DNA of 64,000 bases from Phycisphaerales bacterium UBA6054 (GTDB taxonomy: Bacteria > Planctomycetota > Phycisphaerae > Phycisphaerales > UBA1924), in the NCBI GenBank assembly GCA_002429045.1, contig DIYM01000085.1:13467-77466 (forward strand). Reading direction: 5' to 3'. Position numbers and translations under genes: made by a program. The first letter of the stretch is position 1. Each line of letters opens with the position of its first letter. Positions 16,531 through 24,332 of the stretch are shown one piece after another. Below the pieces are notes generated by a model, which ran no database searches, had not been told where the DNA came from, and saw only the letters and a list, made by a program, of their open reading frames with translations.

Positions 16531-19155
16531 ATGAGTAAAAAGATCGGATACGCAATAGCGCTGGGAAGCGTGGTGACGACGGGTTCGTTGGCTTGGGCCC
16601 AAGGGGCCGCCGTGAGGGGGGGGGCTGGAAATCAATCTGCCGAACGGATTGATATCGATGCTGCTCTGCAGAGTGCCCGGTTCGTGGGCATGGGGGACAC
16701 GATCGAGTTGGTCGTACCGATGCCAATGAACGAGAACGCCCGGCAGCGTGGCGCGAAGGGATGTGACCGGATCTACAAGGGCATCTGCGGCCCGGACGGC
16801 GCGCTGGCGACGCCCGAGCTGCTGCTTGAGCACGCGAGACGAGACCTCGAGCGGATGAACACCCCGGCACGAGGCTCGGCAACAGTTGTCTACGGCGACT
16901 CGCCGCGCTTCGTGATCACCTATGACCCGACCGATGCGTTCATCCTCGTCTTCGGTCTGCCTAACTTCCAGGCGGCGTGCGAGTACATCGACAACCGCCT
17001 CGACAGCCGCACGGAGATCCGCATCGATCTCAGTTCCGACGACATCGCTGGCAACGTGATCGGCAGCGCGGGGTCTTCCCGGGAGACGTTCAGCTACAAC
17101 ACTTATGTCCTTGGGCTCGAGGCGGTCGACGATCGCTTCCCAGAGAACCGCCAGTTCGCCCAGGCGATGCCGTTCCCGACGCTGCCTGTCCGGTATGACC
17201 TCTCATCGACGACGACGAACGAGGCGGACGTGGTCGCCAACGAGACGCAGGTCCGCGCGATCTTCGGCGAGAACTCGTTCGCCCAGGCAAACGCGATCTC
17301 CATCACGCTGGATAACACCGCTGACTGGGATGAGTTCGTCTACCTCGACGACCAGGTGAACTCTGACGAGTTGAGTCTGGTCGATGTGGTCGTGCACGAG
17401 ATCACGCACGGGCTCGGCTTCCGCAGCACGATCGCCGAAGGCGGGAACAACTCGAGCAACAATATGACCGGTCTCGACGTCGCCCGGTTCCGCGGCGGCA
17501 TCAACGGTCTGCCCGGAACGGTCGGCGGCACACCCATCACCGCCGCCCAGTTCACCACGTTCCCGCGCTGGGGCGACAACATCCTCAGCTTTGAGCCCAA
17601 CTTCTATGCACGCCCGGTCAACAGCGGCGCAGGGGTCGCCGAACTGATCGAGCTCGAGGGCGGAGACAACGGGCAGCCTTCGCACTTGGCCCGCAAGAGC
17701 GACTTCGCAGACAAACTGGGCCTCATGGACCCGGTGATCAACCGCGGCACGACCTACGGGCCCGAGTACTGGAGCTCGAACGACTCGCGCCCGCTCGACG
17801 ACATGGGCTGGAAGCTGATCACGGCCGATGACATCATCGGCGATTGCAACGGCAATGGCGTGCTCGACATCGTCGACATTACCAACGGGTTCCGCGACGC
17901 CGACGGCGACCTCCGCCTCGATGTCTGCGAGACCTTCCTCGCCCCAACCAGCCCGGCTGGCGCATACGTCGATCGCATCACAGAGACCGTGTACGACGCG
18001 GGCGGGATCACCTCACTGGCAAACTTCTTTCCCGGTTCGGCAACCGTGATCGACCGGTTTCTGGAGAACGATGTCGACAAGTTCTACTCCAGTTCCGACG
18101 CGGATACGGTGCGGGTCTTCTCGGGGTTCATCGAGGCGACCGCGCCCGACGAGTACGGGTTCCGCATCGAGCACGACGACGACGTGATCCTCGAGATCGG
18201 CGGCGAGTTGTTCTTCCGCCCGGGCGAGGGTGACCTCGAGGGCGTCTCGGTCAGCAATGCGTCGATCCCGATGTACGTCCAGCTCGAGCAGGGATTCCAC
18301 GCGTTCAAGATGACCGTGCTCATACGCGGATCAGACAACATCCAGCTGCGTCGCGAGGCCCGCTCACTCGATGGCTGGGGTTCGGTGCCTTCAGAAGATC
18401 TCGGCGGAACATTCTTTGAGGATTGCAACGGCAACGGACGGGACGATCAGTTTGACCCGGACTCAGACGGCGACGGCATCCCCGATGACTGCGAGATCGA
18501 TGACTGCGACGGCGATGGCATCCCGGATGACCAGGAGCTCGACTGCGATAACAACGGCGTGCCGGACGAGTGCGAGCCCCGCGGTGACACCAGCATCGCG
18601 TTCGACATCGGCGTGGCCGGGACAGACCAGGACATGCTCGAGTACGGCACCTGCAACTCGCCCAATGGATTCCAGTTCGATACCGAGATCGCGATCTGGA
18701 ACGCCGCCGGCGATCTGGTCGCGACCAACGACGACGATTTCGACTGCAACACGATCCGACTCAGCCGCATCGAGACGCAACTGCCCGCGGGGGAGTACTT
18801 CATCGGGACCACCGGGTTCAACGGGCTGTTCTCGGATGGCTTCGGCGTGGACTTCCCATCCGACTCGTGCAGCGACGGCGGGGCATACTTTCTGCGGGTC
18901 GGCGACGCCGGCACGGTGATCGCCGATGTGGACCCGGGCAAGGTCACCTTCGTTCGTTTCGAGATCGTCGGGGACGTGGCTTGCCCCGCAGACCTGGCCG
19001 AGCCGTTCGGTTCGCTGAACTTCTTCGATATCGCGGCGTTCATCGGGCTGTTCAACGCTGGCGACCTCGCGGCGGACTTCGCCGCTCCCTTCGGAACATT
19101 GAACTTCTTCGACATCTCGGCATACATCGCCGAATTCAACGTAGGCTGCCCTTAG
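16531..19155 (+). CDS. Secreted metalloprotease-like protein with dockerin-like tail, cassette B
   Basis: 874 residues with an N-terminal signal peptide ending near AWAQG (residue 24). A zinc-protease motif HEITHGLGF lies at 289-297, within an N-terminal domain typical of exported metalloproteases. Then come a PA14-like segment (about 500-610), Asp-rich calcium-binding repeats (DGDGIPDD type, about 630-685), a beta-sandwich segment like bacterial pre-peptidase domains (about 690-805), and the two-repeat LNFFD tail ending GCP. GGGAGAG about 10 bases before the ATG is the ribosome site. The 267-base spacer after the kinase suggests its own promoter. Likely a cell-surface or secreted hydrolase; peptidase activity is inferred from the motif only. 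Confidence 0.88.
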   Translation: MSKKIGYAIALGSVVTTGSLAWAQGAAVRGGAGNQSAERIDIDAALQSARFVGMGDTIELVVPMPMNENARQRGAKGCDRIYKGICGPDGALATPELLLEHARRDLERMNTPARGSATVVYGDSPRFVITYDPTDAFILVFGLPNFQAACEYIDNRLDSRTEIRIDLSSDDIAGNVIGSAGSSRETFSYNTYVLGLEAVDDRFPENRQFAQAMPFPTLPVRYDLSSTTTNEADVVANETQVRAIFGENSFAQANAISITLDNTADWDEFVYLDDQVNSDELSLVDVVVHEITHGLGFRSTIAEGGNNSSNNMTGLDVARFRGGINGLPGTVGGTPITAAQFTTFPRWGDNILSFEPNFYARPVNSGAGVAELIELEGGDNGQPSHLARKSDFADKLGLMDPVINRGTTYGPEYWSSNDSRPLDDMGWKLITADDIIGDCNGNGVLDIVDITNGFRDADGDLRLDVCETFLAPTSPAGAYVDRITETVYDAGGITSLANFFPGSATVIDRFLENDVDKFYSSSDADTVRVFSGFIEATAPDEYGFRIEHDDDVILEIGGELFFRPGEGDLEGVSVSNASIPMYVQLEQGFHAFKMTVLIRGSDNIQLRREARSLDGWGSVPSEDLGGTFFEDCNGNGRDDQFDPDSDGDGIPDDCEIDDCDGDGIPDDQELDCDNNGVPDECEPRGDTSIAFDIGVAGTDQDMLEYGTCNSPNGFQFDTEIAIWNAAGDLVATNDDDFDCNTIRLSRIETQLPAGEYFIGTTGFNGLFSDGFGVDFPSDSCSDGGAYFLRVGDAGTVIADVDPGKVTFVRFEIVGDVACPADLAEPFGSLNFFDIAAFIGLFNAGDLAADFAAPFGTLNFFDISAYIAEFNVGCP

Positions 19156-19177
19156 GTCACGCTACTCAACAAAGACT

Positions 19178-19205
19178 AAGGCCCCGAGCGTTCGCTCGGG
19201 GCCTT
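19178..19205 (+). terminator. Rho-independent terminator of the metalloprotease-like gene
   Basis: A 13-bp perfect stem, AAGGCCCCGAGCG (19178-19190) with CGCTCGGGGCCTT (19193-19205), just after the stop at 19155. It is close in sequence to the terminator at 12347-12377, and repeat R3 starts 10 bases later, the same spacing as for R2. Confidence 0.88.
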
Positions 19206-19215
19206 TCGCATTAAG

Positions 19216-19397
19216 CGGAGAGGGGGGGATTCGACGCTAGTTAGTGGCCTGCCACCGCTCACATCCACGAAACGGCGATTCTGGTCTTTGAGGCCAGATC
19301 TGGATTCCGGTTCTTTGCGGGTCTTTACCGATGCTTGCTGTTCTTGAGGCGCCGATCTGGAACTCATCCTGGAACTCACGTTAAGGCTGATTCAAGA
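19216..19397 (-). repeat. tRNA-Ser tail repeat R3 with relic coding tail
   Basis: 19216-19234 is identical to the tRNA-Ser(CGA) 3' end. The following sequence to about 19397 is homologous to 4561-4728 after R1. On the minus strand both encode the same frame (EFQxEFQI, then SRTA, QRTGI and WPQR). Several of the codon differences between the copies are synonymous, as expected for a formerly translated sequence. In R3 this frame stops (TAG) at the edge of the core. It is probably the C-terminal end of an integrase gene abutting its attachment site, but no catalytic part survives. Positions 19398-19528 show nothing further. Confidence 0.65.
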
Positions 19398-19528
19398 CAG
19401 TTGAAGTCCTTTCACTGCGATTCAGATCTGGGCATCAAGTGTAAGTTGTGTGTGGGTAGGGCAATAAGTGCAGTTCAATCCCGTCCTCTTACCCCAGCCG
19501 GTGTCTGCGGATATTGAACTGCATGCGG

Positions 19529-20350
19529 CTATTCGGTCGAGCGAACCGCTTCTCCGATGATCGCCTCTACAGCACTGACGATCTCAGCACTCTTGCGAGG
19601 GTCGAGTGCGTCCTTATGCGGTGAATCGAACTGACCCGTGTCGTTGTCAAAATACAGGCCAGTCGCAGTCGCGAACTCATCCGAGAGTGCAGCTCGCACG
19701 AGAATGTCCGAGCCAATGCTGCTGTCTTTGCCGGGCATGCCATAGGCCTGCCGGACCATCTTGGTCGCCAACAACGAACCGGGGTTCACCGCGATAACAA
19801 CCGGACCGTCATCGCCAAGCTCAGTCGCCATAATGCGAGACCATGCCGTGATGGCGAGTTTGCTCTGCGCGTACGCGGCGTTGTTAGAAAGCTTGGCTGT
19901 ACCGGTAAGTGCCCCAAGGTCAACCGGTGACTGTGCAGCTGACGAGAGATTGACAACCCGACCGTCAGTTGGCATGGAAGGCAGGAGACGTCGGGTGAGC
20001 AGATACGGAGCGATGGTGTTGACCATGAACCGCACGTCAAGACCATCCGGCGTGCGTGTGTCTTTCGTCTTGAATACGCCGGCGTTGTTGATGAGTACAT
20101 CAAGCGATGCGTGCTCATCGCGTACAGAACGCGCAAAATCTTCCACATCACCGAATCGTGACAGGTCGGCGGAATAGCACTTCACTGTGCCAGCGATGTC
20201 CCCAGAGCTCACATTCGCCAGAGCATCCGCGAGCTTCGTCTCGCTGCGGCCATGCAGCAGCACAGTGTGCCCCAAGACCGCCAGCTTCCGAGCGGTTTCC
20301 AGCCCGATACCGTCGGTGGACCCGGTTACGAGAACTGTCTTCGTGCTCAT
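19529..20350 (-). CDS. Short-chain dehydrogenase/reductase
   Basis: 273 residues with the classical SDR layout: TGSTDGIG nucleotide-binding loop at 10-17, NNAG near residues 88-91, catalytic Ser near 137-138 (LSSAA) and YAQSK as the active-site Tyr/Lys pair near 160-164. An NAD(P)-dependent cytoplasmic oxidoreductase. It is the last gene of a four-gene minus-strand operon (cupin protein, enoyl-CoA hydratase family, quinone-oxidoreductase type, SDR) with 23 bases to the gene upstream, opposite an HxlR regulator. The substrate is unknown; the set suggests modification of a carbonyl or quinone compound. Confidence 0.92.
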   Translation of the reverse strand: MSTKTVLVTGSTDGIGLETARKLAVLGHTVLLHGRSETKLADALANVSSGDIAGTVKCYSADLSRFGDVEDFARSVRDEHASLDVLINNAGVFKTKDTRTPDGLDVRFMVNTIAPYLLTRRLLPSMPTDGRVVNLSSAAQSPVDLGALTGTAKLSNNAAYAQSKLAITAWSRIMATELGDDGPVVIAVNPGSLLATKMVRQAYGMPGKDSSIGSDILVRAALSDEFATATGLYFDNDTGQFDSPHKDALDPRKSAEIVSAVEAIIGEAVRSTE

Positions 20351-20373
20351 TCCGAGCTCCCTGCGGATGCGGT

Positions 20374-21360
20374 TCAGTTGTCGATGACTACTTTGCCCAT
20401 CGCTTGCCCGCTCTCCAGGCGAGCGTGCGCTTCTCCGGCCCGAGTCAAGAAGAAGCTGGTTTCATCAAGCACAGGGTAGAGGCCCCCTGCATCGACGATC
20501 GACGAGATATTGCGGAGAACCTCGCCGTGGATGTGGCGCTCAAAATTATGGAGCATCGGAATGAGCATGAACACCACGTGCAGGGATAGTCCCTTGAAGT
20601 GAGCGACTGTGAGGTCGATCTCGCACATCGATACGGTCGTGGCGATGTTGCCATTGAGTGCCGCCGCGTTGAACGAGTTGAGCATGTTCATGCCGCCAAC
20701 GGAGTCGAAGACGACATCGAAGCCCGTTCCAGCGGTGTGCTTCTGCACATAGTCTTCTACCGATTCCGTCTTGTAGTTGATCGGCGTGGCACCGAGCTGC
20801 TCGATGAGTGAGAGTTGCGCGTCGCCGCCTCCCGTTGAGTACACCTCAGCATCGAAGTGCTTCGCGAGTTGGAGCGCGACATGCCCGACACCGCCTGACC
20901 CGCCGTGCACCAGCACTCGTTGCCCGGCTTTGACCCCGGCACGCTTGAGCCCCTCGTACGCGGTAATGCCGACCAGTGGCAACGCGGTCGCTTCTCGCAT
21001 CGAGAGTGTTGTCGGCTTCCGAGCCACGAGCCGAGCGTCCGCAGCGATGTACTCCGCCAGCGTCCCGCCGAGATCGGCCAGCCCCCCGGCGCACCCATAC
21101 ACCTCGTCACCGACCGCCAAGCCATCAACGCCTTCGCTGACTTTCTCAACTGTGCCGGCAAAGTCCATCCCGAGGATCGCTGGCGGATTCGGCGACAGCG
21201 GCAGGTCTTTGCCCATCTTCCTGATCATGGTGTCGACGGTGTTGACGCTCGACGCCGCGATCTTCACAAGCACCTGGCCAGGCTCTGCGGTTGGGGTTTC
21301 AACTTCTGCGGCCTCAAAAACCGCATCCTCGCCGTACGTATTGATGAGCATTGCTTTCAT
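20374..21360 (-). CDS. MDR-family NADPH:quinone oxidoreductase-like protein
   Basis: About 328 residues of the medium-chain dehydrogenase fold: an N-terminal GroES-like part (ILGMDFAGTVEKV) and a Rossmann loop HGGSGGVGHVALQLAK near the middle. The cysteines of zinc alcohol dehydrogenases are not evident, so a zinc-independent quinone or enal reductase is more likely. An ATG nine bases further upstream (21369) is possible, but the AAAGGG ribosome site sits at proper distance only from the ATG at 21360. Second-last gene of the HxlR-opposed operon. HxlR regulators often control such quinone reductases in electrophile or quinone stress. Confidence 0.92.
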   Translation of the reverse strand: MKAMLINTYGEDAVFEAAEVETPTAEPGQVLVKIAASSVNTVDTMIRKMGKDLPLSPNPPAILGMDFAGTVEKVSEGVDGLAVGDEVYGCAGGLADLGGTLAEYIAADARLVARKPTTLSMREATALPLVGITAYEGLKRAGVKAGQRVLVHGGSGGVGHVALQLAKHFDAEVYSTGGGDAQLSLIEQLGATPINYKTESVEDYVQKHTAGTGFDVVFDSVGGMNMLNSFNAAALNGNIATTVSMCEIDLTVAHFKGLSLHVVFMLIPMLHNFERHIHGEVLRNISSIVDAGGLYPVLDETSFFLTRAGEAHARLESGQAMGKVVIDN

Positions 21361-21413
21361 GGATGACATCCCTTTGACCTGGGGTTGGACTACACATTCG
21401 GCGGATTCTGCGG

Positions 21414-22259
21414 CTACTGGATCTCCTGGACCTGCATAACGAGGTCGTTCCAGTTCCGCTGATTCTCCATGTCGTGCTCCATGCCCTTCTCGTCAGCGAT
21501 CGCGAACCGCTTCACGGCTGGCGTACTGCTTGTGGCCTGGTAGAGCCAGTACGCCTCGGCCTTAAGAGCCTCGGCGATCGGCTTGTCGATCGACTCGTAC
21601 ACCGCCTGCTTGCAGGCGTTGATGGACTCGGCAGGAAACTGGGCGATGCGTTGCGCGAGCGTGTTGACGTACTCGTCGATCTCGTCGGCGTTCAGCGCCT
21701 TGTTGACTGTGCCGTACGCCTCCGCTTCGTCCGCATCAAAGTCGCGAGCGCTCAGGATGATCTCGAGAGCCCGGCCCAACCCGGTCTGCCGAGCCATCCG
21801 CGAGGCCCCGCCGCCGCAGGGAAGGATGCCCATGCCGACCTCCATCTGCATGAACTTGAACTTCCCTCGGACCGCGAACCGCATGTCGCACGCCAGCGCG
21901 AACTCGTGCCCGCCGCCGCGGGCGAATCCCTCCAGCTTAGCGATGGTCGCCTGAGGCAGCTTGCTGATGCGCTCCAGTACCACCTGCAGGTCGAGAAGCT
22001 CGGCCTCTTCACGTGAAACAGTCTCGGTCGACATGTCTTTCAACAGATTCGTGTCGTAATGGCAGACCCAGATTTCCGGGTGAGACGACTCGAAGACGAC
22101 CACCTTCACAGTCCGGTCACGCTCCAGCCGCATGGCCAATCCGCTCAGGTCGGCGAGCATCTCTTGGCCTTGGACGTTGACCGGCGGGAAGTCGAACGTC
22201 ACCGTGAGAATGGCATCGTCCTGCTTTGTCTTGAACGTCGTGTACCCGTCGTAGCTCAT
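21414..22259 (-). CDS. Enoyl-CoA hydratase/isomerase family protein
   Basis: 281 residues with the crotonase fold: a central GFARGGGHEFALACDMRF segment carries the oxyanion-hole Gly and the first acidic position, and MEVGMGILPCGGGASRMARQ is the second conserved block (GIxPxxGG). The C-terminal helical region is typical. A CoA-ester substrate is expected, but Cys in the second block and the absence of other beta-oxidation genes leave hydratase, isomerase or another crotonase reaction open. It lies between the cupin gene (39 bases) and the MDR gene (53 bases) on the same strand. Confidence 0.9.
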   Translation of the reverse strand: MSYDGYTTFKTKQDDAILTVTFDFPPVNVQGQEMLADLSGLAMRLERDRTVKVVVFESSHPEIWVCHYDTNLLKDMSTETVSREEAELLDLQVVLERISKLPQATIAKLEGFARGGGHEFALACDMRFAVRGKFKFMQMEVGMGILPCGGGASRMARQTGLGRALEIILSARDFDADEAEAYGTVNKALNADEIDEYVNTLAQRIAQFPAESINACKQAVYESIDKPIAEALKAEAYWLYQATSSTPAVKRFAIADEKGMEHDMENQRNWNDLVMQVQEIQ

Positions 22260-22298
22260 CGATATCTTCCTTTCAGTTTGGGAGTGCGCGTATAGCGA

Positions 22299-23225
22299 TC
22301 AGCGGCTGACGGCAGCGTGGATCTCGACCGGCCCACGCGCACGCACGTAGAGCCACGTGGTCTCGGCGGGCACCCAAGTCATGGCGATTTCGTCCTCGGA
22401 TACTGCGCCGACGAAACTGCCTGGCGTCAATACGCGGCTGTCCTCAGGACTCGACGTACCTACACGAGTTGCACCCTTGATCACTACGGTCTGCACTGAG
22501 CGACTTGCGCTGTTGAGTGTGATGGTGTATCCGGCTGGGATTTCAATGAGTGAGCCAGCGGCATGTTGATCCTGAGGATTGCCCCACAGGAACGTGACAC
22601 GCGGCCCGTCCGAAGCCAGGATCCCGTCAGCGAGCGTGATCCAGCGAGTCGCGGAAGCATCGAGCCATACCAGGTTGCCGGCGTGCACGTTGATCGCACG
22701 CTCGCCGTTGTCCGCTGCTTCCTCGGGCGGCATGACGAGGTATGGCCCGTGCTGGATCTCGATGTAGGCGACCCGGCCCTCACCCTTCGCCGAGGTGATG
22801 TGCACCTCGCCGGCGGGCTGCGTCCAGTACGAGCCGGGCGCCATCCACGACTCTTCGGCCCCGGGGTCGTCGTTATGCACCAGTCCCTCGATTACAACGC
22901 CTCGATACGTTGTGTTGTGGATATGCGGAGGAGACGAGAACCCCTCGGCGAATCGAACGAGGAACCCCGTCGCGTCGGTCGTGGTGCGATCACCCCATAG
23001 GTCGGCCGCACGCGGCCCGGCGTCGCCGCGTGCTGGGTTGAGCGCGCCCCAGTCGACGTCGTTGTATGGGACGACCGTGAGGCTTGTGGCTTCAGCAACG
23101 GCACACGAAGGAGCCTCCTCATAACTGCGACTAGGACTCGTGCACCCCGATACAGCGAATGCCAGTGACGCCAGGAGTACGTGGCACGTGATCAAAGGCT
23201 TGGCGTGATCGGGGCTGCGGCGCAT
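22299..23225 (-). CDS. Cupin-domain lipoprotein (DUF4437-like)
   Basis: 308 residues from the ATG at 23225, which has GGAGAGA a few bases upstream; a longer frame to 23318 would run into the divergent regulator's promoter and is rejected. The N-terminus has a lipobox (LAFAVSGC), so the mature protein should be lipid-anchored outside the cytoplasm. Two cupin-like beta-barrels follow, the first with PPHIHNTTYRG and later HIT, compatible with a metal site. First gene of the four-gene operon and divergent from the HxlR gene. An exported cupin heading a cytoplasmic oxidoreductase operon is unusual. Function unknown. Confidence 0.82.
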   Translation of the reverse strand: MRRSPDHAKPLITCHVLLASLAFAVSGCTSPSRSYEEAPSCAVAEATSLTVVPYNDVDWGALNPARGDAGPRAADLWGDRTTTDATGFLVRFAEGFSSPPHIHNTTYRGVVIEGLVHNDDPGAEESWMAPGSYWTQPAGEVHITSAKGEGRVAYIEIQHGPYLVMPPEEAADNGERAINVHAGNLVWLDASATRWITLADGILASDGPRVTFLWGNPQDQHAAGSLIEIPAGYTITLNSASRSVQTVVIKGATRVGTSSPEDSRVLTPGSFVGAVSEDEIAMTWVPAETTWLYVRARGPVEIHAAVSR

Positions 23226-23306
23226 CGTGCTGTCTCTCCAGGGCGGCATTTGGGGAAGGCAGTGACTCGATATGGCGAGACCGTACGGATACGCTGACAC
23301 TTCGGC

Positions 23307-23331
23307 AAGTACCCACAAATTTGTAAGTATT
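23307..23331. promoter_or_regulatory. Candidate HxlR operator in divergent promoter region
   Basis: ACAAATTTGT (23315-23324) is a perfect palindrome flanked by AAGTA on both sides. It lies 35 bases before the HxlR start and about 90 bases before the divergent cupin operon. The ATTTGTAAGTA half resembles YodB-type (HxlR family) operators as I remember them. Its placement suits both autoregulation and control of the operon. Confidence 0.5.
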
Positions 23332-23359
23332 TAGATTCTCGAATCACTCGGAGTCAGCA

Positions 23360-23728
23360 ATGGCACGAAAGTACAACTGGAAGACCGGCTGCGACGTCGA
23401 GGCGACGCTCAGCGTGATCGGCGGGCGATGGAAGCCGATCCTGGTGTGTCACCTGCTCTCCGGACCGAAGCGATTCGGGGAGCTCAAGCGGCTCACGCCG
23501 AACGCGACCGAACGCATGATCACGCTGCAGCTCCGAGAACTGGAAGCAGATGGCGTTGTGTCGCGCGAGGTCTTCCGCGAGGTGCCCCCGCGAGTCGAGT
23601 ACGACGTAACGGAGTACGGCAGATCTCTAGAGCCGATTCTGAACGCGATGCAGGCATGGGGAAGGGAGTTCAAGGCTCGCAAGGGCGCAGAGATCGACGC
23701 CGGGTGCTACAGCAAAGAAGCCCTGTGA
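23360..23728 (+). CDS. HxlR family winged-helix transcriptional regulator
   Basis: 122 residues spanning the whole HxlR/DUF24 domain: Cys near residue 11 in KTGCDVEATLSVIGGRWK, the recognition helix in NATERMITLQLREL, and the wing in EVPPRVEYDVTEYG. A Cys at this position is the redox- or electrophile-sensing residue in family members such as YodB and HypR, and is present here. Divergent from the cupin/enoyl-CoA hydratase/MDR/SDR operon with a palindrome between them, so it probably represses that operon. Confidence 0.92.
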   Translation: MARKYNWKTGCDVEATLSVIGGRWKPILVCHLLSGPKRFGELKRLTPNATERMITLQLRELEADGVVSREVFREVPPRVEYDVTEYGRSLEPILNAMQAWGREFKARKGAEIDAGCYSKEAL

Positions 23729-23853
23729 GCATTCGCTGTCGGCACTGGCAAAGCCCACCGGACTCGAACGAGACAGACGCGACAAGTGACCTTCCCCTCT
23801 GAACCCATACCGGCTCGTATCTATGGATCGGCCGGCAATCAGGAGGATCGGAC

Positions 23854-24144
23854 ATGGCCAGGAAGCGTCATTCGGCTGAAGAGATCGTGAACAAGCTTCG
23901 GCAGGCTGAGGTGGAGCTGAGCAAAGGCTCGTCCGTCGCATCGGTATGGAAGCTGCTGGGTGCGACCGAGCAGACGCAATACCGATGGCGGAAGGAGTAC
24001 GGCGGGCTCAAGATGAACCAGGCGCAGAAGCTCAAGTAGCTGCACCGTGAGAACGCGCGGCTGAAGCGGCTGCTGGCCGACGCGGAGCTGCACAATGCGA
24101 TCCTGAGGGAGGCTGCGTCGGCAAAAGCTGAATCTGTCCTCTAG
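23854..24144 (+). pseudogene. IS3-family orfA remnant with internal stop; orfB absent
   Basis: Starts MARKRHSAEEIVNKLRQAEV with an AGGAGGA ribosome site, the helix-turn-helix protein (OrfA) of IS3-group elements. A TAG at 24037-24039 interrupts the frame; it then continues in register (RENARLKRLLADAEL, NAILREAAS) to a second TAG at 24142-24144, where the usual C-terminus is replaced by unrelated residues. No orfB (DDE) follows. This is a dead fragment. Sequence from here to 24245 holds nothing recognisable. Confidence 0.85.
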
Positions 24145-24245
24145 CCAGAACTAACTCGGCGTTCATTGAACTATGAAGTGTACATCGCAGCACATGAGTG
24201 CAAACCGGGTCCAGATCTGGTCCGGCTGATTCTCGCTCGTCGAAA

Positions 24246-24276
24246 AAACGCCCCTGAGATTCACTCAGGAGCGTTT
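24246..24276. terminator. Bidirectional hairpin terminator next to R4
   Basis: AAACGCCCCTGAG (24246-24258) pairs with CTCAGGAGCGTTT (24264-24276) with one mismatch and a 5-base loop, bounded by A and T runs. It could stop the minus-strand gene ending at 24333. The tRNA-tail repeat R4 starts 12 bases to its right. Confidence 0.75.
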
Positions 24277-24288
24277 CTCAAACCGAAG

Positions 24289-24311
24289 CGGAGAACGGGG
24301 GGATTCGACGC
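24289..24311 (-). repeat. tRNA-Ser tail repeat R4
   Basis: CGGAGAACGGGGGGATTCGA differs from the tRNA-Ser end by an inserted C and one base in the G run. It continues CGCT as R3 does, whereas the real tRNA continues with its T-stem, so it is the displaced (non-tRNA) type of junction. Confidence 0.55.
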
Positions 24312-24332
24312 TCGCGAGCGATGACGGTCATC

